64,000 nucleotides of DNA from Burkholderia sp. IMCC1007. Its GTDB lineage: Bacteria > Pseudomonadota > Gammaproteobacteria > Burkholderiales > Burkholderiaceae. The DNA lies in the NCBI RefSeq assembly GCF_027257875.1, contig NZ_JAPVQY010000007.1, positions 179,697 through 243,696 of the forward strand, in the 5' to 3' direction. This document shows positions 9,174 to 17,755 of this stretch, piece by piece. The notes under the pieces were generated by a model, which did no database searches, was not told the DNA's origin, and was given only the letters and a program-made list of their open reading frames with translations. Within the stretch, counting starts at the first letter, position 1, and each line of letters opens with the position of its first letter. The position numbers and the translations under genes are program-made.

Positions 9174-10253
9174 CTAGAACGCCTTGCGCATGCCGATCGC
9201 GAGGCCGAGCGAGCCGCCGCGATTGGCGGCGAGCGAATAGTTGAGAAAGTGGTAGTTGTAGTTGTCGAAGTCGAGCGCGGCGCGCCATGCGTAGCCGCTG
9301 GTCAGATAAAGCGTGGTCGACTTCGACACCGCATAGTTGAACTGCACGGTGATCTGCTTCGGATTGGCGGGGTCCGGGGCTGCCTGGCCCTGCGCGGGGT
9401 TCAGCTTGCCGAGGTCTTCGTAATAGAACGCGCCGATGACCTGCAGCACCGGCGTGATCTGGTAGCGCGTGCCGAGCCAGTAGAAATTGAAGCGCGTGAC
9501 GACGCCGGGCGTGGTGACATTGCCGTTCGCATGGACGAGCCCCGCGATGAACTGCGCGGTGCCGAAGGTGTAAATGGCGGACGCCGCATAGCGTCGGAAG
9601 TGTGTGTAGTCGGCGGGTAGCGTGCCGTTGACGTTGTCGTACGCGGCGGCGAGCGACAGCGCCGCGCCGGTGTACTCGATGCCGATGCCCGACGCCGCGC
9701 CGCTGCGGAACGCGCCCGGCGTGCCGCCGAACGCGTAGTGCGCCTGCACCGCGACCGGCCCGAACGCGACGCGGTACTTCGCCATGTTGTTTTCGCGGAA
9801 GTTCACGCCGACGATCGCACCGGCAGGCTCGTAGATCGTCGAGTATGCGATGGTGGGCGAGTAGTGCTCCATGACGTCGAAGAGCGTCGTGTACTGGCGG
9901 CCGACGCGCAGCGTGCCCCAGGTGTCGTGCTGCAGCCCGACCCATGCGGAGCGGTCGAAGCCGCCCGAAGCCGAGCCGGACCCGTTGTTGATGTTGATCG
10001 AGCTTTCCAGCCGGAACACGGCCTGCCAGCCGCCGCCGAGATCCTCCGCACCCTTCAGCCCCCACCGCGAGCCGCTCTTGCCGCCCGAACCCATCCGCAC
10101 GAGCGGCGCGGAACCGCCGGGCGCCGCCGCCTGCTGATGCGTCAGGTATTCCATATAGACGTCCGCGACGCCGTACAGCGTCAGGCTGCTCTGGGCGTTC
10201 GCGGCGGCGGATGCCATCCCGAGCCCGCACATCGCGAGCAGTTTTCCTTTCAT
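9174..10253 (-). CDS. Gram-negative general porin (Burkholderia OpcP/OmpC-like, 16-strand type)
   Basis: The 359-residue protein has a signal peptide ending SAAANAQ, then SSLTLYGVADVYMEY, the standard first strand of betaproteobacterial porins. Further landmarks are SRWGLKGAEDLGGGWQAVF, ESSININNG, RSAWVGLQ, TLRVGRQYTTLFD, and a C-terminal aromatic residue (GMRKAF) used by the outer-membrane insertion machinery. AGGAG lies 8 bases before the ATG. It lies between the MmgE/PrpD and CitE-like genes, so it may admit the substrate of this locus to the periplasm. Confidence 0.93.
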   Translation of the reverse strand: MKGKLLAMCGLGMASAAANAQSSLTLYGVADVYMEYLTHQQAAAPGGSAPLVRMGSGGKSGSRWGLKGAEDLGGGWQAVFRLESSININNGSGSASGGFDRSAWVGLQHDTWGTLRVGRQYTTLFDVMEHYSPTIAYSTIYEPAGAIVGVNFRENNMAKYRVAFGPVAVQAHYAFGGTPGAFRSGAASGIGIEYTGAALSLAAAYDNVNGTLPADYTHFRRYAASAIYTFGTAQFIAGLVHANGNVTTPGVVTRFNFYWLGTRYQITPVLQVIGAFYYEDLGKLNPAQGQAAPDPANPKQITVQFNYAVSKSTTLYLTSGYAWRAALDFDNYNYHFLNYSLAANRGGSLGLAIGMRKAF

Positions 10254-10352
10254 TGCCTGTCTCCTGGCTACAGCTGTTGTTGTGTTAGTCGTGCGAATCG
10301 ATGAAGCTGATCGGCGCCACGTTGCGCGACGTGCGCCGGTGGGTCTGCTGGG

Positions 10353-11246
10353 TCAGCCGCGCGACGCTACGTCGCGGTGCACGGCCAGCACGCGCCGTGC
10401 ACGCTCGACGACTGGCGCGTCGATCATTTTTCCGTCGACGCGCAGCGCGCCGCGTCCTTCGGCGCGTGCTGACTCGTACGCATCGATCAGTGCCCGCGCC
10501 GCCTGCACGTCGTCGTGGGACGGCGCGAATGCGCGGTTCAGGCGCGGCACCTGCGCGGGATGGATGCAGGTCGCGCCCGCGAAGCCCATCGCCTTCGAGC
10601 GGCGCGCCATGTGTTCGAACGCGTCGAGATCGTCGAGCGCGTCCGGCGTGCCGACGAGGCCGAGCGGTAGCACGCCCGCCGCGCGCGCGGCGATCACCAG
10701 CAACTGCTTCGGGAGGTTGAGCACTTCCGGGCTCGCGTCGCTTTCGCAGTGCAGCGCGAAATCGCCGCCGCCGAGCATCATCGCCACGACGCGTGCCGAC
10801 GCGCGCGCAATGCGGGCGCGCGCCTCGAAAGCGGCAGGGGTCTCGATCATCGCGATCACGCGGGTGGTGCGATGCGCGACGCCGTATTCGTTTTCCAGTT
10901 CACCGAGCAGCGCGTCGATGGCCTCGACGTGCGACGCGCCGAGCACCTTCGGTATCGCGACGGCATTCGCCCCGGCGGCAACGGCCGCCCGCAGGTCGGG
11001 CACCAGCAGTTGCAACGGACCGTTCACGCGCACGAGCACGTCGTTCCCGGCGTTCTTCAGCGTCGGCACGGCGGCAGCCAGCGCGCTGCGGGCGAGATCC
11101 TTCCGGTCGGCCGGCACGCTGTCCTCGAGATCCAGCAGCAGCGCGTCGGCGCCGCATCCGGCCGCTTTTTCGACGAAGCGCGGAACATGGGCCGGCACGT
11201 ACAGCAGCGATCGCCACACCGGTTCGTTCTGGAGAGTGGTTTTCAT
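10353..11246 (-). CDS. HpcH/HpaI-family CoA ester lyase (CitE / citramalyl-CoA lyase-like)
   Basis: The 297-residue protein has the CitE-like beta/alpha barrel: 'WRSLLYVPAHVPRFVEKAA', the metal/CoA segment 'ALLLDLEDSVPADRK', 'VLVRVNG', 'VIAMIETPAAFEA', then 'MGFAGATCIHPAQVP' and a C-terminal lid helix. Such enzymes cleave 3-hydroxyacyl-CoA esters (citryl-, malyl-, citramalyl-CoA) with a divalent metal. I place the start at the second Met (MKTTLQ), because the palindromic operator at 11257-11279 would otherwise be inside the coding region. A class III CoA-transferase is encoded on the divergent arm and could supply its substrate. Confidence 0.88.
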   Translation of the reverse strand: MKTTLQNEPVWRSLLYVPAHVPRFVEKAAGCGADALLLDLEDSVPADRKDLARSALAAAVPTLKNAGNDVLVRVNGPLQLLVPDLRAAVAAGANAVAIPKVLGASHVEAIDALLGELENEYGVAHRTTRVIAMIETPAAFEARARIARASARVVAMMLGGGDFALHCESDASPEVLNLPKQLLVIAARAAGVLPLGLVGTPDALDDLDAFEHMARRSKAMGFAGATCIHPAQVPRLNRAFAPSHDDVQAARALIDAYESARAEGRGALRVDGKMIDAPVVERARRVLAVHRDVASRG

Positions 11247-11256
11247 CGTTTTCCGT

Positions 11257-11279
11257 AAAATGAAAGTCGCTTTCATTTT
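11257..11279. promoter_or_regulatory. Perfect palindrome, probable IclR-type operator (left)
   Basis: AAAATGAAAG, 3-base spacer TCG, then CTTTCATTTT: 10-base arms match perfectly. It lies 11 bases before the chosen start of the CitE-like gene, in the divergent gap to the IclR gene. A near copy lies 141 bp away. Confidence 0.65.
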
Positions 11280-11397
11280 TATGCTGGCCAGCTGGACTCG
11301 TCAAGATCGATGTTTACCCTTGAAATATATGGGTCTCGACAACGGCGAAGCGCAATAGCGTCGACGATCCTTGTTGACACGAAGCGAGTGATCGACA

Positions 11398-11420
11398 AAA
11401 ATGAAAGTGACTTTTGTTTT
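11398..11420. promoter_or_regulatory. Near-palindrome, probable IclR-type operator (right)
   Basis: AAAATGAAAG, spacer TGA, then CTTTTGTTTT. The left arm is identical to that at 11257 and the right arm differs at two positions. It lies 54 bp before the IclR start codon, where it could mediate autoregulation. The centre-to-centre distance of 141 bp would allow looping between two bound dimers. Confidence 0.6.
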
Positions 11421-11473
11421 TGGTGGGTGTCCTGCCGTATCGGTCGCCCGCTGTTTCTCTTTGCGAGGTAGGT

Positions 11474-12223
11474 ATGAATGCTCAGGCAGATGGCGGCGTG
11501 TCCGCCGTCAACCGCGCGCTGACGGCGCTGCTGGCGTTCGGCGATGCGCCGAACGGATTGATGCTCGCGCAGGTGAGCGAGGCGACGGGGCTCAACATGA
11601 GCACGTTGCTGCGGCTGTTCGAATCGCTCGAAATGTTCCAGTTCGTCAAGCGCATGCCCGACGGCCGCTACGTGCTCGGGCCCGCGACGTTCCACCTCGG
11701 CATGATGTATCGCGAATCGTTCCAGCTGCGCGAGCACGCCGTTCCGCTGCTGACGCGACTGTCCGCGGAAACCGGCGAGACGGCCGCGTTCTATGTCCGC
11801 GACGGCGACGAGCGCGTGTGCCTGTACCGCGCGTATGCGCAGCGTGCCGTGCACACCAATGTGCGCGAAGGCGACCGCTTCCCGCTCGACGTCGGCGCGG
11901 CCGGGCGCGTCCTGCTCGCGTTCTCGGGCACGCGCGGCGGCGATTACGACAAGGCCGCCGAGCAAGGCTATGCGGTGTCGATCGCGGAACGCGATCCGGA
12001 GAGCGCGGCGATCGCGTGTCCGGTGTTCGGCGTGGGCCGCTCGGTCGCCGGCGCGATTTCGTTGGGCGTGCCGCGCTACCGCTTCAACAAGAAGGTGCTC
12101 GCCGACTACCTGCCGCGCGTGCAGGCCGCGGCGAGCGAGCTCACGCATACGCTGGGCGGCGATCTGCCGGCGGCGGGCGCCGTGCCCGCGACGATCAGCC
12201 CGCAGGGCGAGTTGCACGAATAA
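11474..12223 (+). CDS. IclR-family transcriptional regulator
   Basis: The 249-residue protein has an N-terminal winged helix (residues about 10-70: 'AVNRALTALLAFGDAPNGLM', then 'STLLRLFESLEMFQFVKR') and an IclR effector domain (about 85-240: 'AVPLLTRLSAETGETAAFYV', 'GAAGRVLLAFSG', 'CPVFGVGRSVAGAISLGVP'). I chose the ATG at 11474 since GAGG lies just upstream. It is first in the plus-strand arm of the locus. The two palindromes upstream are the probable binding sites, so it likely controls both arms. Confidence 0.9.
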   Translation: MNAQADGGVSAVNRALTALLAFGDAPNGLMLAQVSEATGLNMSTLLRLFESLEMFQFVKRMPDGRYVLGPATFHLGMMYRESFQLREHAVPLLTRLSAETGETAAFYVRDGDERVCLYRAYAQRAVHTNVREGDRFPLDVGAAGRVLLAFSGTRGGDYDKAAEQGYAVSIAERDPESAAIACPVFGVGRSVAGAISLGVPRYRFNKKVLADYLPRVQAAASELTHTLGGDLPAAGAVPATISPQGELHE

Positions 12224-12240
12224 TTGACGAGGAGGCAGGA

Positions 12241-13518
12241 ATGTTCGAACCCGCAGCACAATCCGGCACCGAAGCCGCGCGCCAGGCGGCGCGCATCGGT
12301 CCGCTTCACGACCATCAGTTCGACGCCGGCGCGCAGGGGCCGCTGGCGGGCGTACGCGTGATCGACCTGTCGCGCCTGATGGCCGGCAACATGTTGAGCG
12401 TGCAGCTCGCGGATTTCGGCGCCGACGTGATCAAGGTCGAGCCGGAGCAGGGAGATACGCTGCGTGCGGTCGGCGCCGGCGGCATCAGCACGAACTGGAA
12501 GGTATACGCGCGCAACAAGCGCAGCGTGTGCGTCGATCTGCGCACGCCCGAAGGCATCGAGATCGTCCTTGCGCTCGTGCGCGACGCGGACGTCTTCATC
12601 GAGAGCTTCAAGCCGGGCGTGCTCGAACAGATGGGCCTCGGCCCCGACGTGCTGCTGGCGGCACGCCCGAAGCTCGTGATCGCCCGCATTTCCGGCTGGG
12701 GGCAGACCGGCCCGTACCGTCACAAGCCGGGCTTCGGCACGCTCGCGGAAGGCTACGCCGGCTTTGCGGCCATCAACGGCTTTGCCGATCGCGAACCGGT
12801 GCTGCCGCCGATGTTCCTCGGCGACATGACGGCAGGCCTTTCCGGCGCGATCGCCGTGATGGTGGCGCTGTGGGCGCGCGATGCCAACGATGCGCCGGGC
12901 CAGGTCATCGACGTGTCGTTGTTCGAGCCGCTGCTTTCGATTCTTGGGCCGTCCGCGGCCAACTATGCACTGACCGGCACGATCAAGCCGCGCACCGGCA
13001 GCCGTTCGACCAACACGGCGCCGCGCAACGCGTATCGCACCCGCGACGACAAGTGGCTGTGCCTGTCGAGTTCGACGCAGACGATGGCGGAACGACTGTT
13101 CCGCGCGATCGGCCGGCCCGATCTGGTGGACGACCCGCGCTATCGCACCAACGTGTTGCGCGTGCAGCATGCGCAGGCGCTCGACGAGATCGTCGGCGAA
13201 TTCATCGCCGCGCGCGATCTCGCCGAGAATCTCGCGTTCTTCGAGGAAACGGGTGTCACGGCCGGCCCGATCCATGATGTTAGCCAAATCGTTCAGGACC
13301 ACTATGTGATAGAGCGCGAGGCCCTCGTGAATCTGCCCGATGACGATGTCGGCTCGCTGCCGATGCACAACATCGCGCCGCGTTTTTCGCATACGCCCGG
13401 CACGTTCCGGCGGCCTGCGCCGCGGCTCGGCGAACACAATCGCGAGATCCTCGCCCCGTTGCTCGGCGAGCACGCGTTCGCGCGTCTGGCCGAACGCGGG
13501 GTGATCTGCCACGGATGA
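12241..13518 (+). CDS. Class III CoA-transferase (CaiB/BaiF family)
   Basis: The 425-residue protein follows iclR by 17 bases, with AGGAGG before the ATG. After ~36 unusual N-terminal residues come the family hallmarks: 'GPLAGVRVIDLSRLMAGNML', 'ADVIKVEPEQGDTLR', 'RNKRSVCVDLRTPEG', 'KPGFGTLAEGYAGFAAINGF', and GDMTAG, whose Asp would be the catalytic residue that carries CoA as a mixed anhydride. 'HNIAPRFSHTPGTFRRPAP' is the usual C-terminal segment. Family members move CoA from succinyl-CoA or acetyl-CoA to a carboxylate. Together with the CitE-like lyase this suggests activation then cleavage of a dicarboxylic acid. Confidence 0.92.
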   Translation: MFEPAAQSGTEAARQAARIGPLHDHQFDAGAQGPLAGVRVIDLSRLMAGNMLSVQLADFGADVIKVEPEQGDTLRAVGAGGISTNWKVYARNKRSVCVDLRTPEGIEIVLALVRDADVFIESFKPGVLEQMGLGPDVLLAARPKLVIARISGWGQTGPYRHKPGFGTLAEGYAGFAAINGFADREPVLPPMFLGDMTAGLSGAIAVMVALWARDANDAPGQVIDVSLFEPLLSILGPSAANYALTGTIKPRTGSRSTNTAPRNAYRTRDDKWLCLSSSTQTMAERLFRAIGRPDLVDDPRYRTNVLRVQHAQALDEIVGEFIAARDLAENLAFFEETGVTAGPIHDVSQIVQDHYVIEREALVNLPDDDVGSLPMHNIAPRFSHTPGTFRRPAPRLGEHNREILAPLLGEHAFARLAERGVICHG

Positions 13519-13574
13519 CGGCGAACGCCGCGCCCGCGCGATCCGCGACAACTAAAAGCAAGGAGACATTCGAC

Positions 13575-14603
13575 ATGAAGCCACGCTGGACACAGCGGCC
13601 GCCCGGCTCGAACTGGGGAGATTTCGGCGCCGACGACCAGAAGGGCCGCCTCAACTGGCTGACGCCGCAGAAGACGCTCGAGGGCGTGCGCGAAGTACGC
13701 GAAGGGCGGGTGTTTTCGCTCAGCCTGCCGCTCGACGTGCCGCGCGGCGGCGGCCTCAACGCGCGGCGGCGTCCGCCCGCGATCATGCCCGCGCTGCTGC
13801 ACGAGCGGCCGTACTTCGGCTACCGCGCCGACGAGCAGGTTGCGCTTGCAACCGACGTCGTCTGCGACGACGCGTTCTGCATGCACTCGCAGTTCTCGAC
13901 GCAATGGGATGCGCTGTCGCACGTCGGCGCGCTGTTCGACGCGGACGGCGACGGCGAAGCGGAGGCCGTGTTCTACAACGGCTACCGGATGGGCGAGCAC
14001 GTGCGCGTGCCGGAGGCCGGTGCGCAAGTGGGCGGTGCGCACGCGCTCGGGATCGAGCACATGGCGTCGTGCGGCGTGCAGGGGCGTGGCGTGATGATCG
14101 ACTTGCGCCATCATTTCGGCGATGCGCGCCGCAAGGTCGGCTACGCGGATCTGATGTCGGTGATGGAGGCCGACGGCGTCGTGGTCGAGCGCGGCGACAT
14201 CGTTTGCCTGCATACCGGCTTTGCGCAGCTGCTGCTCGCCGAAGCGGCGACGCCGACGGCCGAGCGAACGGACGTGCAGCGCGCCTGCTGCGTGCTCGAC
14301 GGAGACGATCCGCAATTGCTCGAGTGGATCGACGTGTCCGGGCTCGCGGCGCTCGTGGCTGACAACCATGCGGTCGAAGCGCGCCCGCAGCAACCGGGCC
14401 CGCGCGCGGTGCGCGGGCCGCTGATGCCGTTGCACGAACTCTGCCTGTTCAAGCTCGGCATCCATCTCGGCGAGCTGTGGCACCTGACGCCGCTCGCCGA
14501 CTGGCTGCGCGCGCACGGCCGCAGCCGCTTCCTGCTGACCGCGCCGCCGCTGCATCTGCGCGGCCTCGTCGGCTCGCCGGTCAATCCGGTCGCCACGGTC
14601 TGA
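13575..14603 (+). CDS. Cyclase-family (kynurenine formamidase-like) metal-dependent hydrolase
   Basis: The 342-residue protein belongs to the long form of the putative cyclase family (PF04199). AAGGAG lies 9 bases before the ATG at 13575. The metal-binding region is QFSTQWDALSHVG, the long-form variant of the HxGTHxDxPxH motif. 'GIEHMASCGVQGRGVMIDLR', 'GDIVCLHTGF', 'LVADNHAVEARP' and 'MPLHELCLFKLGIHLGELWH' follow. Known members hydrolyse amides or lactones. It is within the CoA-transferase/MFS operon (about 50 bp gaps), so a lactone or amide precursor of the acid substrate is a reasonable guess. Confidence 0.88.
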   Translation: MKPRWTQRPPGSNWGDFGADDQKGRLNWLTPQKTLEGVREVREGRVFSLSLPLDVPRGGGLNARRRPPAIMPALLHERPYFGYRADEQVALATDVVCDDAFCMHSQFSTQWDALSHVGALFDADGDGEAEAVFYNGYRMGEHVRVPEAGAQVGGAHALGIEHMASCGVQGRGVMIDLRHHFGDARRKVGYADLMSVMEADGVVVERGDIVCLHTGFAQLLLAEAATPTAERTDVQRACCVLDGDDPQLLEWIDVSGLAALVADNHAVEARPQQPGPRAVRGPLMPLHELCLFKLGIHLGELWHLTPLADWLRAHGRSRFLLTAPPLHLRGLVGSPVNPVATV

Positions 14604-14650
14604 GCCGGCCTGTTGGCCTGGCTCGACATTCCATTCTTTGCGGAGACAGC

Positions 14651-16099
14651 ATGTCCAATCCATACGCGCTTGCCGTGACGGCGCGCATCGACCGTTTGCC
14701 GCCGACGGCCACCATCTGGGGCCTCGTGCTGATGCTGAGCGTCGGCGGATTCTTCGAGGTCTACGATCTGTTTCAGATGACCTACCTGCCGGCCGGCCTC
14801 GTTCGCGACGGCATCTTCCACGTCGGCGCGAAGGGCCTGTTCGGCCTGTCCGATCAGGCGACGCTCGGCGCGGCCACGTTCATCGGCCTCTTCATCGGCG
14901 AAATCGGCGTTGCGCCGTTGGCCGACCGTTTTGGCCGGCGCACCGTCTTCACCGGGGCGCTGCTGCTCTATACGGCGGCGAGCCTCGCGATGTGCGCGCA
15001 GAACACCGCGGCGGGCATTCACCTGTGTCGGCTGATCGCCGGCATCGGCGTGGGTGCCGAGCTGATCGCGATCGGTGCGTTCCTCACGGAGCTCGTGCCG
15101 AAGGGCATGCGCGGCCGCGCGTTCGCCGTGTGCTTCGCGATCGGCTATCTCGCGATGCCGGTGCTCGCACTCGCGTCGTGGTTGCTGATGCCGCGCGCGC
15201 CGTTCGGCATCTCAGGCTGGCGCTGGATCATACTCGCGGGCGGCAGCGGCGCGGTGATCGTCTGGTGGCTGCAATCGTGGCTACCCGAGTCGCCGCGCTG
15301 GCTCGCGATGCGCGGCCGCACGGACGAAGCCGAATCGGTGTTGCAGACCATCGAGGCGCGCGTCGCGCGCGATCACGGCCAGCCGTTGCCCGACGTGCCG
15401 CCGGTCGTGACGATCGAAGCGGCGAACGCGCGTGCGGCGTCGATGTGGGATGCGCGTTATCGCGGCAGGACGCTGACGTTGATCGCGTTCAACGCGTGCC
15501 TGAGCATCGGCTTCTTCGGCTTCAGCCAGTGGCTGCCGAGCCTGCTGGCCGCGCAGGGCACACCCGTGACGAAGAGCCTGCTGTATGCGTTCGTGATTGC
15601 ATTCGCGTATCCGGTGTCGCCGTTCGTCGCCGGCGCGATGGCCGATCGTATCGAGCGGAAGTGGCTGATCGTCGCGGCCGCGATCGGCGTCGCGCTGTTC
15701 GGCACGGCGTTCGCGCTGTCGTCGTCGGCCGCGGCGGTGATTGGCTTCGGAATCCTGATCACGTTCTGCAACACGACGCTCGCGAGCAATGCCACCGCCT
15801 ATCAGGCGGAAGTCTTTCCGACCGCGATCCGCAGCCGCGCGCTCGGCTTCGTGCATTCGTTCGGGCGGTTGACCGGTGTGGCGAGCAGCTATGTCGTCGC
15901 GCTGATCCTCGAGCATGTGGGAGCGCCGGGCGTGTTCGTGCTGATCGGCGCCAGCATGGTGGTCGTGGTGCTGTCGATCGGCGTGTTCGGGCCGCGCACC
16001 AATCATCGCTCGCTCGATGAGATCGCGGCGGCGGATGGCCCGCAGGTGGGTGCAGCGGATGTGTATCGCGGGTCGGCGGTGCGCGCGAGGCAGCGGTAG
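14651..16099 (+). CDS. MFS transporter (sugar/aromatic-acid symporter type)
   Basis: The 482-residue, 12-helix permease begins MSNPYALAVTARIDRLPPT. It carries the MFS loop motif 'PLADRFGRRTVF' between helices 2 and 3, 'WLPESPRWLAMRGRTDEAE' in the central loop (sugar-porter-like) and a repeat of the loop motif, 'GAMADRIERKW'. GGAG precedes the ATG at 14651; the upstream frame extension has no ribosome site. As last gene of the IclR arm it is the likely inner-membrane importer of the acid used by this locus. Confidence 0.9.
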   Translation: MSNPYALAVTARIDRLPPTATIWGLVLMLSVGGFFEVYDLFQMTYLPAGLVRDGIFHVGAKGLFGLSDQATLGAATFIGLFIGEIGVAPLADRFGRRTVFTGALLLYTAASLAMCAQNTAAGIHLCRLIAGIGVGAELIAIGAFLTELVPKGMRGRAFAVCFAIGYLAMPVLALASWLLMPRAPFGISGWRWIILAGGSGAVIVWWLQSWLPESPRWLAMRGRTDEAESVLQTIEARVARDHGQPLPDVPPVVTIEAANARAASMWDARYRGRTLTLIAFNACLSIGFFGFSQWLPSLLAAQGTPVTKSLLYAFVIAFAYPVSPFVAGAMADRIERKWLIVAAAIGVALFGTAFALSSSAAAVIGFGILITFCNTTLASNATAYQAEVFPTAIRSRALGFVHSFGRLTGVASSYVVALILEHVGAPGVFVLIGASMVVVVLSIGVFGPRTNHRSLDEIAAADGPQVGAADVYRGSAVRARQR

Positions 16100-16463
16100 G
16101 CGAGGAGGGCGGCGGTTCGATCAGGCTGCGCGCCGCGAGGGAGATACGGTAAGCCCGCCCATACTCAATGACCAGGACCATGTCTCACGAAATGCGGGAG
16201 TGGCCATGATGTGTCGATAGCCGGCTGCGGACGATTCCACGCGAGCGCCGGTCGCCGTTTATGCGCATGCTGCCGACGTGCGCGAGTAGCGACTGCTTAC
16301 CGGTTGCGGAGCTTGACCGGCGGTCGGCGCAGCGATTCGTCATACGCGGGCAGTCGGTGTCGCGCACATGTTCGACTATGATGGGCGAGCGATGGGCGCC
16401 GAGTATGAGCGCTCAGCGGATGTTTCCAGTTCAACCTTCGTGTTTCGAATAGAGGACATTTCG
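16100..16463. other. Non-coding gap, nothing recognised
   Basis: The 364 bases between the MFS gene and the DapD-like gene contain several short overlapping frames but no domain, no ribosome site with a convincing start, and no strong hairpin. It presumably holds the promoter of the DapD-like gene. Confidence 0.5.
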
Positions 16464-17363
16464 ATGGCTATCGTGCGAACCGGCCACCGGTACCGTGATA
16501 CTGATTCGGGCAAAACGATCGACGTCTGGTTTCCAGCAGACGGAAGCGGAAAGAAGCGTAGCTGCCTCGCCGAAAAGGTCGGGCTCATTTCCGGCGATTT
16601 CGTTGAAGTGACGATCGACTCGCTCGATACCCCACCCGTTTCGACGGAGGATGCGTACCTGCGGCTACACCTGCTCTCCGAAAGATCGGTCAAGCCGAAT
16701 GAAATCAATCTCGATGGCATCTTCGGACTGTTGCCCAATGTCGCGTGGACGTCCGCGGGCCCGGTGTTTCCCGGCAGCGTCGAGGATCTGCGGGATCGGG
16801 TCGCGTCCGAATATCATCACCTGACCGTACCGTCCGTCGACAAATTTCCGCGGATGTCGGATTACGTGGTGCCCGAAGGCGTGCGCATCGCCGATGCCGA
16901 TCGCGTGAGGCTGGGCGCGCACCTGGCAAGCGGCACGACCGTGATGCACGAAGGTTTCGTCAACTTCAACGCGGGCACGCTCGGCCCGTCGATGGTCGAA
17001 GGCCGGGTGACGCCCGGTGTGACGGTCGGCAAGAATTCGGACGTCGGCGCAGGTTCATCGATCATGGGAACGCTGTCCGGCGGCGGTAAAACCCGCAATT
17101 CGATCGGGGAGCGCAGCCTGCTCGGTGCGAACGCCGGCATAGGCATTTCACTCGGTGACGAGTGTATTGTCGAAGCAGGCCTTTACGTGACGGCCGGTAC
17201 GAAGGTGAAGATGCCCGACGGGCGCGTCGTGGCGGCGCGCCAGTTGTCGGGGCAGTCCGGCTTGCTGTTTCGCCGAAACAGCCAGACGGGTGCGGTCGAA
17301 GTGCTGCCCACCGATTCTTCCCGGTGGGGCGGGCTGAATACGAACTTGCATAGCAATGACTAG
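16464..17363 (+). CDS. DapD-type tetrahydrodipicolinate N-succinyltransferase (actinobacterial-like form)
   Basis: The 299-residue protein has an N-terminal alpha/beta region, then a left-handed beta-helix of hexapeptide repeats (about residues 145-235: 'VRIADADRVRLGAHLASGTT', 'EGFVNFNAGTLGPSMVEGRV', 'TVGKNSDVGAGSSIMGTLSG', 'GERSLLGANAGIGISLGDEC'). This order, with NFNAGTLG and the GGGK(T/N) loop, matches the DapD version known from actinobacteria rather than the usual proteobacterial DapD. The reaction would transfer succinyl from succinyl-CoA in lysine biosynthesis. No other lysine gene is nearby, so this is probably an extra copy, perhaps recruited for another acylation. GAGGA precedes the ATG. 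Confidence 0.78.
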   Translation: MAIVRTGHRYRDTDSGKTIDVWFPADGSGKKRSCLAEKVGLISGDFVEVTIDSLDTPPVSTEDAYLRLHLLSERSVKPNEINLDGIFGLLPNVAWTSAGPVFPGSVEDLRDRVASEYHHLTVPSVDKFPRMSDYVVPEGVRIADADRVRLGAHLASGTTVMHEGFVNFNAGTLGPSMVEGRVTPGVTVGKNSDVGAGSSIMGTLSGGGKTRNSIGERSLLGANAGIGISLGDECIVEAGLYVTAGTKVKMPDGRVVAARQLSGQSGLLFRRNSQTGAVEVLPTDSSRWGGLNTNLHSND

Positions 17364-17755
17364 GTAGCGCTGGTCGCGCGACGATCGCGCGGGTGTGCGG
17401 CTCTTCGCATTGGGCTATCCAAGAAAATGGTTCTTCGTGGATTTCCGTGGGCGTCGCTTCCCGACCCACTGCCGTCATTCGCGCCTCCACCGCTGCGACG
17501 ACCGCTTCCAAGACGCAATGGCCATTGCGGTCGACTCGCTCCCTATGTAGCATCTTCCGGCATGTCGACGACTTGGGCGCGGCGGGTTTCGGTACGGCAG
17601 GCGGAGTTGACAGCTTTCGCGCAGAGCAATCGCATGCTCGTCCCGCTCGAAGGCCGAGTGTTGGGCGTCGAGCAGTACATTTGGCTGAATCGATTCGCAA
17701 GTGCCTTGTTGGCTCGGTCGTTTGCCATATTCGTCAATCCGATGCGGGGGGATGC
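17364..17755. other. Gap with no convincing gene
   Basis: Frames overlap on both strands here. The best minus-strand candidate (about 17543-17728, starting MANDRANKALANRFSQMY) has reasonable codon use but no recognised domain or clear ribosome site, so I do not annotate it as a gene. Confidence 0.4.

Noticed and set aside
17543..17728. A 62-codon minus-strand ORF starting MANDRANKALANRF
   Set aside because: Codon use is acceptable but there is no clear ribosome site or domain, and overlapping frames on the other strand look equally good.
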